The notes beneath the pieces were generated by a model. The model ran no database searches, was not told where the DNA came from, and saw only the letters and a program-made list of their open reading frames with translations. Position numbers and translations under genes: made by a program. Shown here piece by piece: positions 26,072-35,130 of a DNA stretch of 64,000 nt (the stretch's first letter is position 1; each line of letters begins with the position of its first letter). This DNA is from Candidatus Sulfotelmatobacter sp. (GTDB lineage Bacteria > Acidobacteriota > Terriglobia > Terriglobales > Acidobacteriaceae), in NCBI GenBank assembly GCA_025462865.1, contig JAOAPI010000079.1, positions 1 through 64,000 of the forward strand. The letters run 5' to 3'.

Positions 26072-28052
26072 TCCGCGAAATCTCCTACTGGCAGGGTGCA
26101 TGACAGCGTGCATTTTCGCCTTAGTGCCGCGGGCCGCAGCAGGCGGAGATGCGCCGGCCTGGATGCACGCCTTGGTGAACACGCCGATTCCCACCTACGA
26201 CGAGAAAACCGACGCAGTATTGCTGTATTCCGAGACAAACGTTACGGTAATTTCAACTGACAAGATACGGATGCAGGTGCGCGAGGCTTATAAGATTCTG
26301 CGGCCCGGTGGTCGTGAGCGCGGAATAGTATTTGTTGAGTTTTATCCTCAAAGGAAAGTCAAGAGTCTGCACGGCTGGTGTATTCCTGCCCAAGGCAAAG
26401 ATTTCGAGGTGAAGGACAAAGACGCGATCGAGGTTGCGCCCAACGTCGACGGGGGCGAACTCATGTCGGACGTAAAATATAAGGTTCTGCACATTCCCGC
26501 TCCAGACCCAGGAAACATCGTGGGTTACGAGTATGAACTGGAGGAACAACCTTTTTTCCTTCAGGACACCTGGCATTTTCAAGAAGCTGATCCGGTACGT
26601 GAGAGTCACTATTCGCTCCAGGTTCCGCCCGGCTGGGAGTACAAAGCCTCGTGGCTAAACCATGCGGAAGTTAAGCCCACGCACGGAGGTTCCAACCAAT
26701 CGCAGTGGGCGCTCAACGAACTCAAAGGCATCAGGAGAGAGCCGGAAATGCCGCCTCGAGACGGCGTAGCTGGCGCCATGATCGTTTCCTTCTTCCCGCC
26801 GGGAGGCCCTGCTCTGAACGGATTTGCCAACTGGGACGGCATGGGCAAGTGGTACGCGAATCTGGTGAGCGGCCGCATGGATGCCTCGGCGCCCATCAAA
26901 CAGGAAGTGGCCACTCTCACTGCAGCGAAGACCACCCAATTGCAAAAGATGCAGGCGCTCGCCGCATTTGTACAGCGTGACATCCGCTATGTCGCCATTG
27001 AACTAGGGATCGGCGGCTGGCAACCTCATTCAGCTCCAGATGTATTCTCCCATCGCTACGGCGATTGCAAAGACAAGGCGACGTTGTTACGTACGATGCT
27101 GGCGGAACTTGGGATCGATACTTACCACGTCGTGATCTATACCGAGCGGGGCGCAATTACGCCGTTAACGCCCGCTCATCACGGATTCAATCACGCAATT
27201 ATCGCCATTAAATTGCCGGAAGGAATGGCGGACCCGGCGCTGATCGCCACCATTCAGCATCCCAAGCTGGGAAAAATCCTATTTTTCGATCCGACGAACG
27301 AGTTGATTCCCTTCGGCCAGATTCCCGGGTATCTGCAGGCCAACTACGGTTTGCTTGTCACGCAAAACGGAGGTGAGCTGGTTGAATTGCCGCAGCAGCC
27401 CTCCTCAATGAACAGTATCCAGCGGACGGCCAAGCTGACTCTCGATACCAATGGCATGTTGAAAGGCGACGTAAAGGAGACGCGTCTAGGCGCGCGTGCA
27501 TCTTTTGAGCGACGGCGATTGCGCACGACAACTCAAGACGTCGACCGCATCAAGCCCATCGAAGAGCTTTTGGCAAACTCGCTATCCAGCTTCCGCATTA
27601 CGCATGCCACGGTTATCAATCTACAGCAAACAGACCTGCCTTTCGGTTTCAACTACTCCTTTGAGTCACAAAATTACGCCAAGAGCGCCGGCAACCTGTT
27701 GCTGGTGCGGCCACGAGTGATCGGTAACAAGGGCTTCAGTTTCCTGGAAACAAAGGAGCCTCGGAATTTTCCCATCGAATTCGAGGAACCTGCTCGCGAC
27801 TCCGACACGTTTGAAATCACCATACCCGCGGGCTACACCGTCGATGATCTGCCTCCGCCCGTCGATGCCGATTACAGCTTCGCCAGCTACCACGCCAAGA
27901 CTGTCGTAAAGGGCAATGTGGTCGACTACACCCGGACTTTTGAGGTGAAAGAACTGAGTGTGCCTGTCGATAAAGCCGAAGATCTCAAAAAGTTCTATCG
28001 CATCATTGCCGGGGATGAACGAAACACCATGGTTCTTAAGCCCATCCCGTAG
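26022..28052 (+). CDS. DUF3857/transglutaminase-like protein, intact catalytic triad
   Basis: 676 residues. A signal peptide is likely at about 20-40 (LLLAGCMTACIFALVPRAAA). DUF3857 spans roughly 60-230 (VREAYKILRPGGRERG), followed by the transglutaminase core. Cys349 is in YGDCKDKATLLRTML, His391 in GFNHAIIAI and Asp423 in FFDPTNELIPFG: a complete triad. A C-terminal beta-rich domain ends the protein. The ATG lies 50 bases inside the upstream paralogue. The enzyme class is cysteine hydrolase or transglutaminase acting on an envelope substrate; the substrate is unknown. The tandem of an active and an inactive copy suggests they work as a pair. Confidence 0.85.
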   Translation: MKNKSYCSQAPRPRATNPRNLLLAGCMTACIFALVPRAAAGGDAPAWMHALVNTPIPTYDEKTDAVLLYSETNVTVISTDKIRMQVREAYKILRPGGRERGIVFVEFYPQRKVKSLHGWCIPAQGKDFEVKDKDAIEVAPNVDGGELMSDVKYKVLHIPAPDPGNIVGYEYELEEQPFFLQDTWHFQEADPVRESHYSLQVPPGWEYKASWLNHAEVKPTHGGSNQSQWALNELKGIRREPEMPPRDGVAGAMIVSFFPPGGPALNGFANWDGMGKWYANLVSGRMDASAPIKQEVATLTAAKTTQLQKMQALAAFVQRDIRYVAIELGIGGWQPHSAPDVFSHRYGDCKDKATLLRTMLAELGIDTYHVVIYTERGAITPLTPAHHGFNHAIIAIKLPEGMADPALIATIQHPKLGKILFFDPTNELIPFGQIPGYLQANYGLLVTQNGGELVELPQQPSSMNSIQRTAKLTLDTNGMLKGDVKETRLGARASFERRRLRTTTQDVDRIKPIEELLANSLSSFRITHATVINLQQTDLPFGFNYSFESQNYAKSAGNLLLVRPRVIGNKGFSFLETKEPRNFPIEFEEPARDSDTFEITIPAGYTVDDLPPPVDADYSFASYHAKTVVKGNVVDYTRTFEVKELSVPVDKAEDLKKFYRIIAGDERNTMVLKPIP

Positions 28053-28152
28053 CATTACTTCCTGACCGGAATCCGCTGAAGCGCGACAATACAGCAGGGA
28101 AGAGTTGCCAACCTCGCGTTGCCGCCTTGGCTCTGCCGCATTATGATGAGGC

Positions 28153-28557
28153 ATGAGCTTTTCCGACACGGTCTTTCTCTTCTTCCTGGCCCTTATTCTT
28201 TTTGGACCGAAGAAGTTGCCGGAGATGGCTCGTCAAGCCGGACGTCTGCTCGCTGAACTTCGTCGCGCCTCGAATGAATTCAAGTCGCAGATCGAAACAG
28301 AAATCGCTCACCTTGAGGTCGAAAAGCATCAGACAAATACTCCCAGTCCTCCTCCGGCGGGGACGGTCGCAAGTTTGAGCGTTAACCCATCGGCGGAATC
28401 AATTCCTCACCACCCCGAATCAGTCGCGAGTCTTGCGGCTCCAACTGTGGAAACGCCGGCGCTGAGTTCAAGCCCAATCCCCGCCTCTGATGCGAGCACT
28501 GCAACCGAGGCTGCCGCGGACTCCAACCCTTCGACCTCGCAGGCTTCACATGTTTGA
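28153..28557 (+). CDS. tatB: Twin-arginine translocase subunit TatA/TatB
   Basis: 134 residues. A short N-terminal membrane helix (VFLFFLALILFGPKKLPEMA) contains the FGP hinge typical of TatA/B/E. The amphipathic helix follows (RQAGRLLAELRRASNEFKSQ), then a Pro/Ser/Ala-rich tail. The long tail and the position just before tatC favour TatB, but TatA cannot be excluded. The stop overlaps the tatC start (ATGTTTGA). It works with TatC to export folded proteins. Confidence 0.88.
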   Translation: MSFSDTVFLFFLALILFGPKKLPEMARQAGRLLAELRRASNEFKSQIETEIAHLEVEKHQTNTPSPPPAGTVASLSVNPSAESIPHHPESVASLAAPTVETPALSSSPIPASDASTATEAAADSNPSTSQASHV

Positions 28558-29353
28558 AACCGCAACCGAGGTCACCAATGAAGAACCGAGCCGCGACGCC
28601 ATGCCGACCATGGGATTTCTCGATCATCTCGAAGAGCTGCGTCGACGCCTCGTTTATTCCATTGCTGCGGTGGCAGTCGGCTTTTTTGCCTGCTGGTGGA
28701 AGGTGGAGCTCATCTATGGCGTCATGCAGCGCCCGATCATGGACGTGCTCCGAGCAAACGGCCTCTCGGAAAAACTGGTCTACCTGAATCCGACTGAGCC
28801 CTTCAACCTTTACTTGAAGGTTGCCGCCTTGGCTGGTCTGTTTCTTATGTCTCCATTCGTGCTTTATCAAGTGTGGATGTTCATCTCGCCGGGGCTTTAC
28901 CGCAACGAGAAGCGCTACATCGTCCCGTTCATGGTTTCGACTATCGCTTTGTTCACAGCTGGCGGATATTTCGGGTACAAAGTTGTGTACCCGCAGGCAC
29001 TCGGTTTTCTGGTTCACTTCGGCCGGCAATTTCAGCCGATGATCACCATTTCGGAGTACACATCTTTATTTCTCAGCATCATCCTCGGCATGGGACTGAT
29101 TTTCGAGATGCCGATTCTGATCTTTTTTCTCGCATTAATGGGCATTGTCACTGCCGGTTTCATGTGGAAGAATTTTCGCTATGCAATTCTGCTGATTTTT
29201 ATCGTCGCGGCGATCGTCACGCCTACGCCAGACATCTTGAGCATGTGCATTTTCGCTGCTCCTATGGTTGCCCTCTACGCGATCAGCATCGGGATCGCCT
29301 TTGTGGTTCATCCGACACAGCGCCGGGCACGTAAAGAAAAACAGGCCACGTAA
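28550..29353 (+). CDS. tatC: Sec-independent protein translocase TatC
   Basis: 267 residues from the ATG at 28550, which overlaps the tatB stop by eight bases. A start 20 codons upstream is possible but lies deep in tatB. Six membrane helices are visible. The family motif MGFLDHLEELRRRL is at the N-terminus, with YLNPTEPFNLYLKV and FRYAILLIFIVAAIVTPTPD further on. TatC binds the twin-arginine signal peptide. Here tatBC are followed by two secreted M28 peptidases. I do not see a clear RR signal in those, so the linkage may be incidental. Confidence 0.96.
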   Translation: MFETATEVTNEEPSRDAMPTMGFLDHLEELRRRLVYSIAAVAVGFFACWWKVELIYGVMQRPIMDVLRANGLSEKLVYLNPTEPFNLYLKVAALAGLFLMSPFVLYQVWMFISPGLYRNEKRYIVPFMVSTIALFTAGGYFGYKVVYPQALGFLVHFGRQFQPMITISEYTSLFLSIILGMGLIFEMPILIFFLALMGIVTAGFMWKNFRYAILLIFIVAAIVTPTPDILSMCIFAAPMVALYAISIGIAFVVHPTQRRARKEKQAT

Positions 29354-29406
29354 GTGGACGAACAGTTTTTCATGCGGCTGCCGATCTGAGGACTGATCTT
29401 GAAGAT

Positions 29407-30447
29407 ATGGATCTTGAGGGATATGGATTGATTCGACTAATCTTTTCCGTTGCCTTGTTGCTCGCCTTTGGAACCTCTGTCATCGCCTGCGGCGGTGAGA
29501 AGAGCGTTACTCCAATGAGGGCACAAAGCCCGGTCGCAACCACTCCCGCCGACGGAAGCGTTCTCAAGATTTCCTTGCCGCCCGACAATGGCCCTCCACC
29601 CAAGATCGATGGATCGCGGGCTATGCAGTATGTGAAGGAGATCGTAGCGTTCGGCCCGCGTCCACTCGGCAGCGCCAATCACAAAAAAGTTGAGGACTAC
29701 ATCCTCGCCCACCTCAAATCCGACGCGGTCGAGAATGATATTTTCACTGCCGACACGCCCGAAGGAAAGTTTCCAGTCCACAACATCATCGCCAAGTTTC
29801 CTGGAACGAAAGATGGCATCATTGTGATTGCCAGCCATTACGATACGAATTACCCGCTGCGCAAAACGTCCTTCATAGGCGCAAATGACGGCGGCTCATC
29901 CAGCGCTCTGCTCCTGGAATTTGCCAATCAACTCCGCGGCAAGCCCCGCGAAGGCTACAGCATCTGGCTGGTGTGGGACGACGCCGAAGAGGCAATAAAG
30001 CCCGACACCGAGGTACCTTTTCTCGATGACAGCCTGTACGGCATTAATCATCTTGCACAAACGTGGGAAGCCGACGGCACCTTGAAAAAGATCAAGGCGT
30101 TTCTGCTGGCGGACATGGTCGGAGATGCGGATCTAAATATTGAGCGCGATACGAATTCGACGCCTTGGCTCGAAGATGTTGTGTATGAAGCCGCCACACG
30201 GCTGGGGTACCAATCCCATTTCTTCGGGCGAACACAAGCGGTGAGCGACGACCATATTCCTTTCGTAAAACGCGGCGTACCCTCCGCCGATTTTATCGAC
30301 TTCAACTATGGCTATAACGACGTGTTCTGGCACACCACGCAAGATACCGTCGATAAGCTAAGCGCGAAAAGCCTGGAAATTGTTGGCGCCACCATGTTGG
30401 AGACAATTCGCATTCTCGACAAGATGGATTCACTTCCGCCGAAATAA
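29407..30447 (+). CDS. M28 family peptidase / glutaminyl cyclase-like lipoprotein
   Basis: 346 residues. The N-terminal signal ends in a lipobox-like SVIAC, so it is probably a lipoprotein. Zinc ligands of the M28 fold are visible: His in VIASHYDTN, Asp in GANDGGSSSALLL, Glu in VWDDAEEAI, Asp in LADMVGD and the late His in FWHTTQDT. The DDAEE segment and the FGPRPLGSANHKKVEDYI start resemble glutaminyl-peptide cyclotransferases as well as aminopeptidases. The two functions cannot be separated by eye. It is followed by a second M28 gene 85 bases downstream. Confidence 0.85.
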   Translation: MDLEGYGLIRLIFSVALLLAFGTSVIACGGEKSVTPMRAQSPVATTPADGSVLKISLPPDNGPPPKIDGSRAMQYVKEIVAFGPRPLGSANHKKVEDYILAHLKSDAVENDIFTADTPEGKFPVHNIIAKFPGTKDGIIVIASHYDTNYPLRKTSFIGANDGGSSSALLLEFANQLRGKPREGYSIWLVWDDAEEAIKPDTEVPFLDDSLYGINHLAQTWEADGTLKKIKAFLLADMVGDADLNIERDTNSTPWLEDVVYEAATRLGYQSHFFGRTQAVSDDHIPFVKRGVPSADFIDFNYGYNDVFWHTTQDTVDKLSAKSLEIVGATMLETIRILDKMDSLPPK

Positions 30448-30471
30448 GTCTCAGCAATCTCCGCACGATTT

Positions 30472-30497
30472 TCTCCGCGTATCCGCGATAACCTTTT
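30472..30497. repeat. Degenerate intergenic repeat, CCGCG-type
   Basis: The stretch TCTCCGCGTATCCGCGATAA followed by CCTTTT has the same style as the sites at 37534-37556 and 47866-47891: short pyrimidine-rich units repeated at about 9-base spacing between genes. It lies between the two M28 genes. The family membership is a visual judgement. Confidence 0.3.
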
Positions 30498-30532
30498 GCT
30501 CTTTTTCAGAATTTAATTTCTAATTCACCCCT

Positions 30533-32041
30533 ATGCGAAAGCCTGAGCTTCTTTGGCTGTGCATTTTCACGAGCGCCTTATGTCTTGCCGCCAGTCCTGT
30601 CGTAGAGAGTGACATAGAGGCCACTGACGCGGCCCGCATCATTCAGTTTGCTCTGCAACCGTCGTCTCTCCAAACCAACCTCCGCAATCTAACCGATGAG
30701 ATTGGCGGCCGCGTGCCGGGAACTCCCGCCATGCAGCGCGCCATCGACTGGGGAGTGCAGGCGTTTAAGGCTGCGGGCGCCGATAGCGTTCACACGGAAG
30801 AGTTCGTCATCCCGAATTCGTGGGCAGAGGGCGCCACGGAGATGACGGTCAGCGCTACGGGGACGCAGCTTCCGAAAGTCGAATTCCACGTCCGTTGCGT
30901 CTCCGTCGCTTGGGCACCTGCACTCGCTTCGGTGAAGCACGTGCCAGTTATCGACGTCGGTAAGGGCAGCCCGGCCGAGTTTGCCAAAGCTGGAGACATT
31001 TCCGGCAAGATCGTTCTAATCCATTCGACGGTACTCAAGACCTGGGACGATCTTTTCGCGGAATACGCAATTGCGCCGCCCGTAATCACCGCGGCCGTCC
31101 ACGGAAAAGCAAAGGCTGTGGCCTTCATCGCCACACGCGAGCACGACATCCTTTACCGTCATACGAACTCTGCCGAAGGAGAAATTGACCGCATTCCCCA
31201 AGTGCTGGTGGCGCGCGAAGACGGTGAGCGAATCGGCCGCCTTCTCGCATCGGGCCATCCAGTGTGGGCCGATCTCAGCATTCCCAATCAGATTGCCGGG
31301 CCAATCAAGACTGCGAACGTGATTGCGGAAATCAAAGGCAGCGAGAAGCCTGACGAATTCGTCATCCTCGGCGCCCACCTTGACTCGTGGGAGCTTGGAA
31401 CCGGAGCACTCGACAACGGATGCAATGCCGCACTGGTAGTGGATGCGTTGCGTACGATCAAAGCCTCTGGGCTGAGGCCTCGCCGCTCCATTCGCTTCAT
31501 TCTATTTTCCGGTGAGGAGGAAGGTTTGCTCGGTTCGCGCGCCTACGCCGTCGCTCACCGCCCCGAACTCGACAACGCTGGCGGCGTGATTATCTACGAT
31601 TCCGGTATCGGCAAGACGACCGGCTTTGCCGATGGCGGCCGCAAGGACGTGCTGGAGACCGCCCACCGACTGATTGCCCCTCTTCACCAATTCGGCGTGA
31701 CAGAATTGAAAACTGACATGGAATGGGGTACTGATCATTTTGATTTCATGCTGGAGGGCGTGCCAACGTTTGTTGCCGACCAGGACGAGAGTAACTACCT
31801 GGAAAATTATCATGCCGTTTCTGATACCTACGACAAGGTAGATTTCGCGCAGCTTAAGAAGCACGTCGCCGAGGCCGCCGAGTTCAGTTTCGCGCTGGCT
31901 AATCTTCCAGAAAAGATCGGGCCGCGTTTTACTCGCGCGCAAATCGAGAACTCGCTTCACGAAACTGATAGCGAGGAAATGCTTAAAGCCTCAGGCCTTT
32001 GGGACGCGTGGCAGGGTGGAAGACTTGGACGACAGAAATAA
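30533..32041 (+). CDS. M28 family metallopeptidase, carboxypeptidase Q-like
   Basis: 502 residues. A signal peptide spans 1-20 (LWLCIFTSALCLAASP). A protease-associated (PA) insert lies around 120-260. The M28 dizinc core shows LGAHLDSWELGTGALDNGC, FSGEEEGLLGSRAYA and ENYHAVSDTYDKVD. The domain order matches plasma glutamate carboxypeptidase (carboxypeptidase Q). It hydrolyses dipeptides or trims peptides outside the cytoplasm. The two adjacent M28 proteins are not near-copies; they belong to different M28 branches. The start ATG has only a weak ribosome site. Confidence 0.9.
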   Translation: MRKPELLWLCIFTSALCLAASPVVESDIEATDAARIIQFALQPSSLQTNLRNLTDEIGGRVPGTPAMQRAIDWGVQAFKAAGADSVHTEEFVIPNSWAEGATEMTVSATGTQLPKVEFHVRCVSVAWAPALASVKHVPVIDVGKGSPAEFAKAGDISGKIVLIHSTVLKTWDDLFAEYAIAPPVITAAVHGKAKAVAFIATREHDILYRHTNSAEGEIDRIPQVLVAREDGERIGRLLASGHPVWADLSIPNQIAGPIKTANVIAEIKGSEKPDEFVILGAHLDSWELGTGALDNGCNAALVVDALRTIKASGLRPRRSIRFILFSGEEEGLLGSRAYAVAHRPELDNAGGVIIYDSGIGKTTGFADGGRKDVLETAHRLIAPLHQFGVTELKTDMEWGTDHFDFMLEGVPTFVADQDESNYLENYHAVSDTYDKVDFAQLKKHVAEAAEFSFALANLPEKIGPRFTRAQIENSLHETDSEEMLKASGLWDAWQGGRLGRQK

Positions 32042-32120
32042 GTGCTGACGTTCTTGATTCAGCAAACAGAATCAAAAGTCGCGATTGAACAATTCGTAAT
32101 TCCTGCAAACGGACTATTTA

Positions 32121-33038
32121 TTGCTCTATTTCTGGATCCTCTTTAATCTGTTCGCGGTCGGCATGCTGGTGTTGGACCTTTTGGTCTTCCATCGCCGTAG
32201 TCATGTCGTTAGCTCGCGCGAGGCGCTGGCTTGGAGCGCCATGTGGGTAGCCTTGGCCGCGGCGTTTGCAGCACTGCTGTTTTTCTGGCAAGGACGCCAG
32301 GTCGCCCTCGAGTTCGTTACCGGCTACGTCCTCGAACTTTCCCTCAGCGTCGACAACCTCTTCATCTTTTTGGTGATCTTCCGCTACTTCGCCGTTCCCG
32401 AGGAGTACCAGCGTGGCGTCCTGTTTTGGGGAATTATCGGAGCGCTCCTCATGCGCGGCCTATTCATTCTTGCCGGAGTTGGCCTGATCGAGCGCTTCCA
32501 TTGGATTCTTTATCTCTTCGGCGCACTCCTGATTTACAGCGGGATTCGCCTCGGTTTTTCAGGCGAGCACCAGGTCCATCCCGAGAAAAACCCAGCGGTT
32601 CGCGCGCTCCGCCGATTGATGCCAGTCACTGATGACTATCAAGGCTCGCGCTTTTTCGTGCGGGGATGGAAAGGGAATCCCGGTCTCTATGCCACGCCGC
32701 TGTTAGTTGTTCTGGCGGTCATCGAAACCACGGATCTGCTTTTCGCGGTCGACTCAATTCCAGCGGTGCTGGCGGTCACGTTGAACGCATTCATTGTTTA
32801 CACCGCCAATGTGTTCGCAATCCTAGGATTGCGTTCGATGTATTTCGCTGTCTCCGGACTGATGAAAATGTTTCGCTTCCTGCACACCGGACTGGCATTG
32901 GTGTTAGTTCTAGTGGGCCTTAAGATGATCGCCGCGGATCATTATCCTATTCCGACGCTGTGGATGCTGGGTATAGTTGCGCTAGTACTGTTGATCTCCA
33001 TTGCAGCGTCGGTCGCATTTCCAACAAAGACTGCTTAA
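32121..33038 (+). CDS. TerC/Alx family membrane protein, probable Mn2+ exporter
   Basis: A 305-residue integral membrane protein with about nine helices. The two acidic family motifs are LSLSVDNLFIFLVIF in the first half and LLFAVDSIPAVLAVT in the second. Alx/TerC proteins export Mn2+ or load metals on exported enzymes. The only in-frame start is TTG at 32121 with a poor ribosome site, so the true N-terminus is uncertain. The 79-base gap upstream is too short for a yybP-ykoY Mn riboswitch and shows none. Confidence 0.9.
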   Translation: MLYFWILFNLFAVGMLVLDLLVFHRRSHVVSSREALAWSAMWVALAAAFAALLFFWQGRQVALEFVTGYVLELSLSVDNLFIFLVIFRYFAVPEEYQRGVLFWGIIGALLMRGLFILAGVGLIERFHWILYLFGALLIYSGIRLGFSGEHQVHPEKNPAVRALRRLMPVTDDYQGSRFFVRGWKGNPGLYATPLLVVLAVIETTDLLFAVDSIPAVLAVTLNAFIVYTANVFAILGLRSMYFAVSGLMKMFRFLHTGLALVLVLVGLKMIAADHYPIPTLWMLGIVALVLLISIAASVAFPTKTA

Positions 33039-33127
33039 ACAATCACTGTCGTAAACCGCAGAATGGTATCACTTCCAACCGCAATCCAATCAAAGTCCGA
33101 GCGCGCATAAGCTATGATGGAACTCCC

Positions 33128-34243
33128 ATGGCGCAGGTCACCATCCATGTCCCGCCGCGGCCTTACCAGGCCAGAATTGAAAGCGGATTGATATCGCGGT
33201 CTGGACCTTTGCTTGCAGAGCTCTTGCCGAAAGCCAGCAAAGTTTTTGTCGTAACAGTCCCGCCCGTGCGCCGCCGCTGGGGGTCAAAGCTACTGGGATC
33301 GCTAACCTCAGCGGGTTTCAAGCCTCAAGTGCTTCAAATGCCCAACGGCGAGCCTGCCAAAAAGTTGAACACGGTTGAAAGGCTGGCGGAAAGGCTATCT
33401 CGACTGGGTGCGGACCGTAAAGCTGTCCTGATTGCGCTGGGTGGCGGCGTGGTCGGCGATGTTACCGGATTGTTGGCTTCTCTCTACATGCGCGGCGTGG
33501 AACTCGTACAGATCCCTACTACGGTCCTCGCTCAGGTAGATGCTGCAGTGGGCGGTAAGACTGGCGTGAACCTCGGGGCGGGGAAGAACCTGCTCGGTAC
33601 ATTTCATCATCCGCGCGTTGTCCTGATTGATCCCGAAGTTCTCAGCACGCTTCCCGATCGCGATTTTCGCGCTGGACTTTACGAAGCCCTCAAGTGCGGC
33701 ATCATCGGCGATCTGGATCTTTTTTTGCGCTTCGAACAGAAGCGGGCTCAAATCCTGAAGCGCGATCCGGTCGAGCTTGAAGGTGTGATCGCGCAGTCGG
33801 TGAAACTCAAAGCGGAAGTTGTCTCCGCCGACGAACAAGAAGGTGGCCTACGCCGTGTTCTCAATCTCGGACACACTATCGGCCACGCGCTCGAGGCCGA
33901 AACCGGATATCGCAGCCTGCTTCACGGCGAGGCCGTTGCCTGGGGAATGATTGCCGCCACCAACATTGCCCTCACCGTCGGACGTACCGATAGCGTGACG
34001 GCGGGACGTATTGCTGACGCCGTTTTGAGTCTGGGCCGCTTGCCTGAGCTCAAGGTAAGTTCCCGGAAGATTCTTGCGCGTCTGCAAGCCGATAAGAAAA
34101 CTCAGAATGGCGTGGTGCATTTTGTCCTGCCGCGCGAAATTGGAAAAGTTGAGATCGCCGCCGATGTGCCCGACAAAGTGGTGATCAATGCCGTTGAGGA
34201 GTTGAGACGGCTCTCTCGTGGCGGCTGGGGCAAGAAAAAATGA
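33128..34243 (+). CDS. aroB: 3-dehydroquinate synthase
   Basis: 371 residues from ATG 33128. A longer frame from 32960 overlaps terC and has no family homology in the extension. AroB converts DAHP to 3-dehydroquinate in the shikimate pathway, using NAD and a divalent metal. Signatures: ALGGGVVGDVTGLLAS, QIPTTVLAQVDAAVGGKTG, NLGAGKNLLGTFHHP, and the metal-binding LNLGHTIGHALEAETG with HGEAVAWGM. The next gene, menG, also feeds from chorismate (menaquinone). Confidence 0.95.
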   Translation: MAQVTIHVPPRPYQARIESGLISRSGPLLAELLPKASKVFVVTVPPVRRRWGSKLLGSLTSAGFKPQVLQMPNGEPAKKLNTVERLAERLSRLGADRKAVLIALGGGVVGDVTGLLASLYMRGVELVQIPTTVLAQVDAAVGGKTGVNLGAGKNLLGTFHHPRVVLIDPEVLSTLPDRDFRAGLYEALKCGIIGDLDLFLRFEQKRAQILKRDPVELEGVIAQSVKLKAEVVSADEQEGGLRRVLNLGHTIGHALEAETGYRSLLHGEAVAWGMIAATNIALTVGRTDSVTAGRIADAVLSLGRLPELKVSSRKILARLQADKKTQNGVVHFVLPREIGKVEIAADVPDKVVINAVEELRRLSRGGWGKKK

Positions 34244-34332
34244 AATTGTGGATTACGATTTATTAATCGCGGAACACGAAGGGATAATCTGAAATCCTGC
34301 GTTCCCAAAGAACAGCCAACCAGCAACATTAC

Positions 34333-35109
34333 ATGCACGTCACCCACAAACCCGTAGTTGGGGCGGCCCCGGAGGGCGCAGGCGACGCTTCTTCGGCGGC
34401 ACGCGCCGTCCGCGAGATGTTTACTTCGATCGCGCCCCGCTACGACTTGCTCAACCATGTTTTGTCGTTCAACATCGATCGTTTATGGTGGCGCCGCACT
34501 GCGCGCGCCTTCGCGGAAATCCTCGCCCAGCCCGACGCTCGAATTCTGGATCTCTGCTGCGGTACCGGAGACATGACCTTCGCTTTGCGCAAACAGGCGC
34601 GGAAGAATGCTCCGCAATTATTAGGCGCTGACTTCTCGCACGCAATGTTGGACCGCGCCCGTTCAAAATCACTCTCCAAGCCCTCAGCCAATGGCAGGTC
34701 TGCCTCGCCGCACTGGATCGAGGCCGACGCTCTCTGTCTTCCGTTTCCCGACCGGCACTTCAACCTGGTCACTTCGGCTTTCGGCTTCCGCAATCTCGCT
34801 GATTACGATCGCGGCTTACGTGAGATTGCGCGGGTGTTGCGCGGGGGCGGCGAGTGCGGCATCCTCGATTTCAGCGAACCCAAGGGACTCATCGGACAGC
34901 TCTATCGCCTGTATTTCAAACAGGTTTTGCCGCGTGTCGGCACAATGCTTTCTGGCGTCCGAGGGCCTTACGCATATCTACCTGATTCCGTCGAACGGTT
35001 TCCTCCGCCTGAGGAAATGCTGGATCGCATGCATCGCGCGGGTTTTCGCGACGCCAGTTGGACGCCTTATACCTTCGGGATCGCGGGCTTATATCGCGGA
35101 AAAAGGTAA
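34333..35109 (+). CDS. menG: Demethylmenaquinone methyltransferase (MenG/UbiE)
   Basis: A 258-residue SAM-dependent methyltransferase. REMFTSIAPRYDLLNHVLSF is the standard UbiE/MenG opening. ILDLCCGTGDMTFAL is the SAM-binding motif I, and SAFGFRNLADYDRGLREIAR and VLRGGGECGILDFSEP are family signatures. The last step of menaquinone synthesis is the likely role because acidobacteria use menaquinones. It converges with an epimerase gene 21 bases away. Confidence 0.93.
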   Translation: MHVTHKPVVGAAPEGAGDASSAARAVREMFTSIAPRYDLLNHVLSFNIDRLWWRRTARAFAEILAQPDARILDLCCGTGDMTFALRKQARKNAPQLLGADFSHAMLDRARSKSLSKPSANGRSASPHWIEADALCLPFPDRHFNLVTSAFGFRNLADYDRGLREIARVLRGGGECGILDFSEPKGLIGQLYRLYFKQVLPRVGTMLSGVRGPYAYLPDSVERFPPPEEMLDRMHRAGFRDASWTPYTFGIAGLYRGKR

Positions 35110-35130
35110 CGCCCGAATCGCCCGCGAAGG

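Noticed and set aside
32960-33127. 56-codon extension of AroB into terC
   Set aside because: Overlaps the end of terC and lacks homology; AroB begins at ATG 33128.
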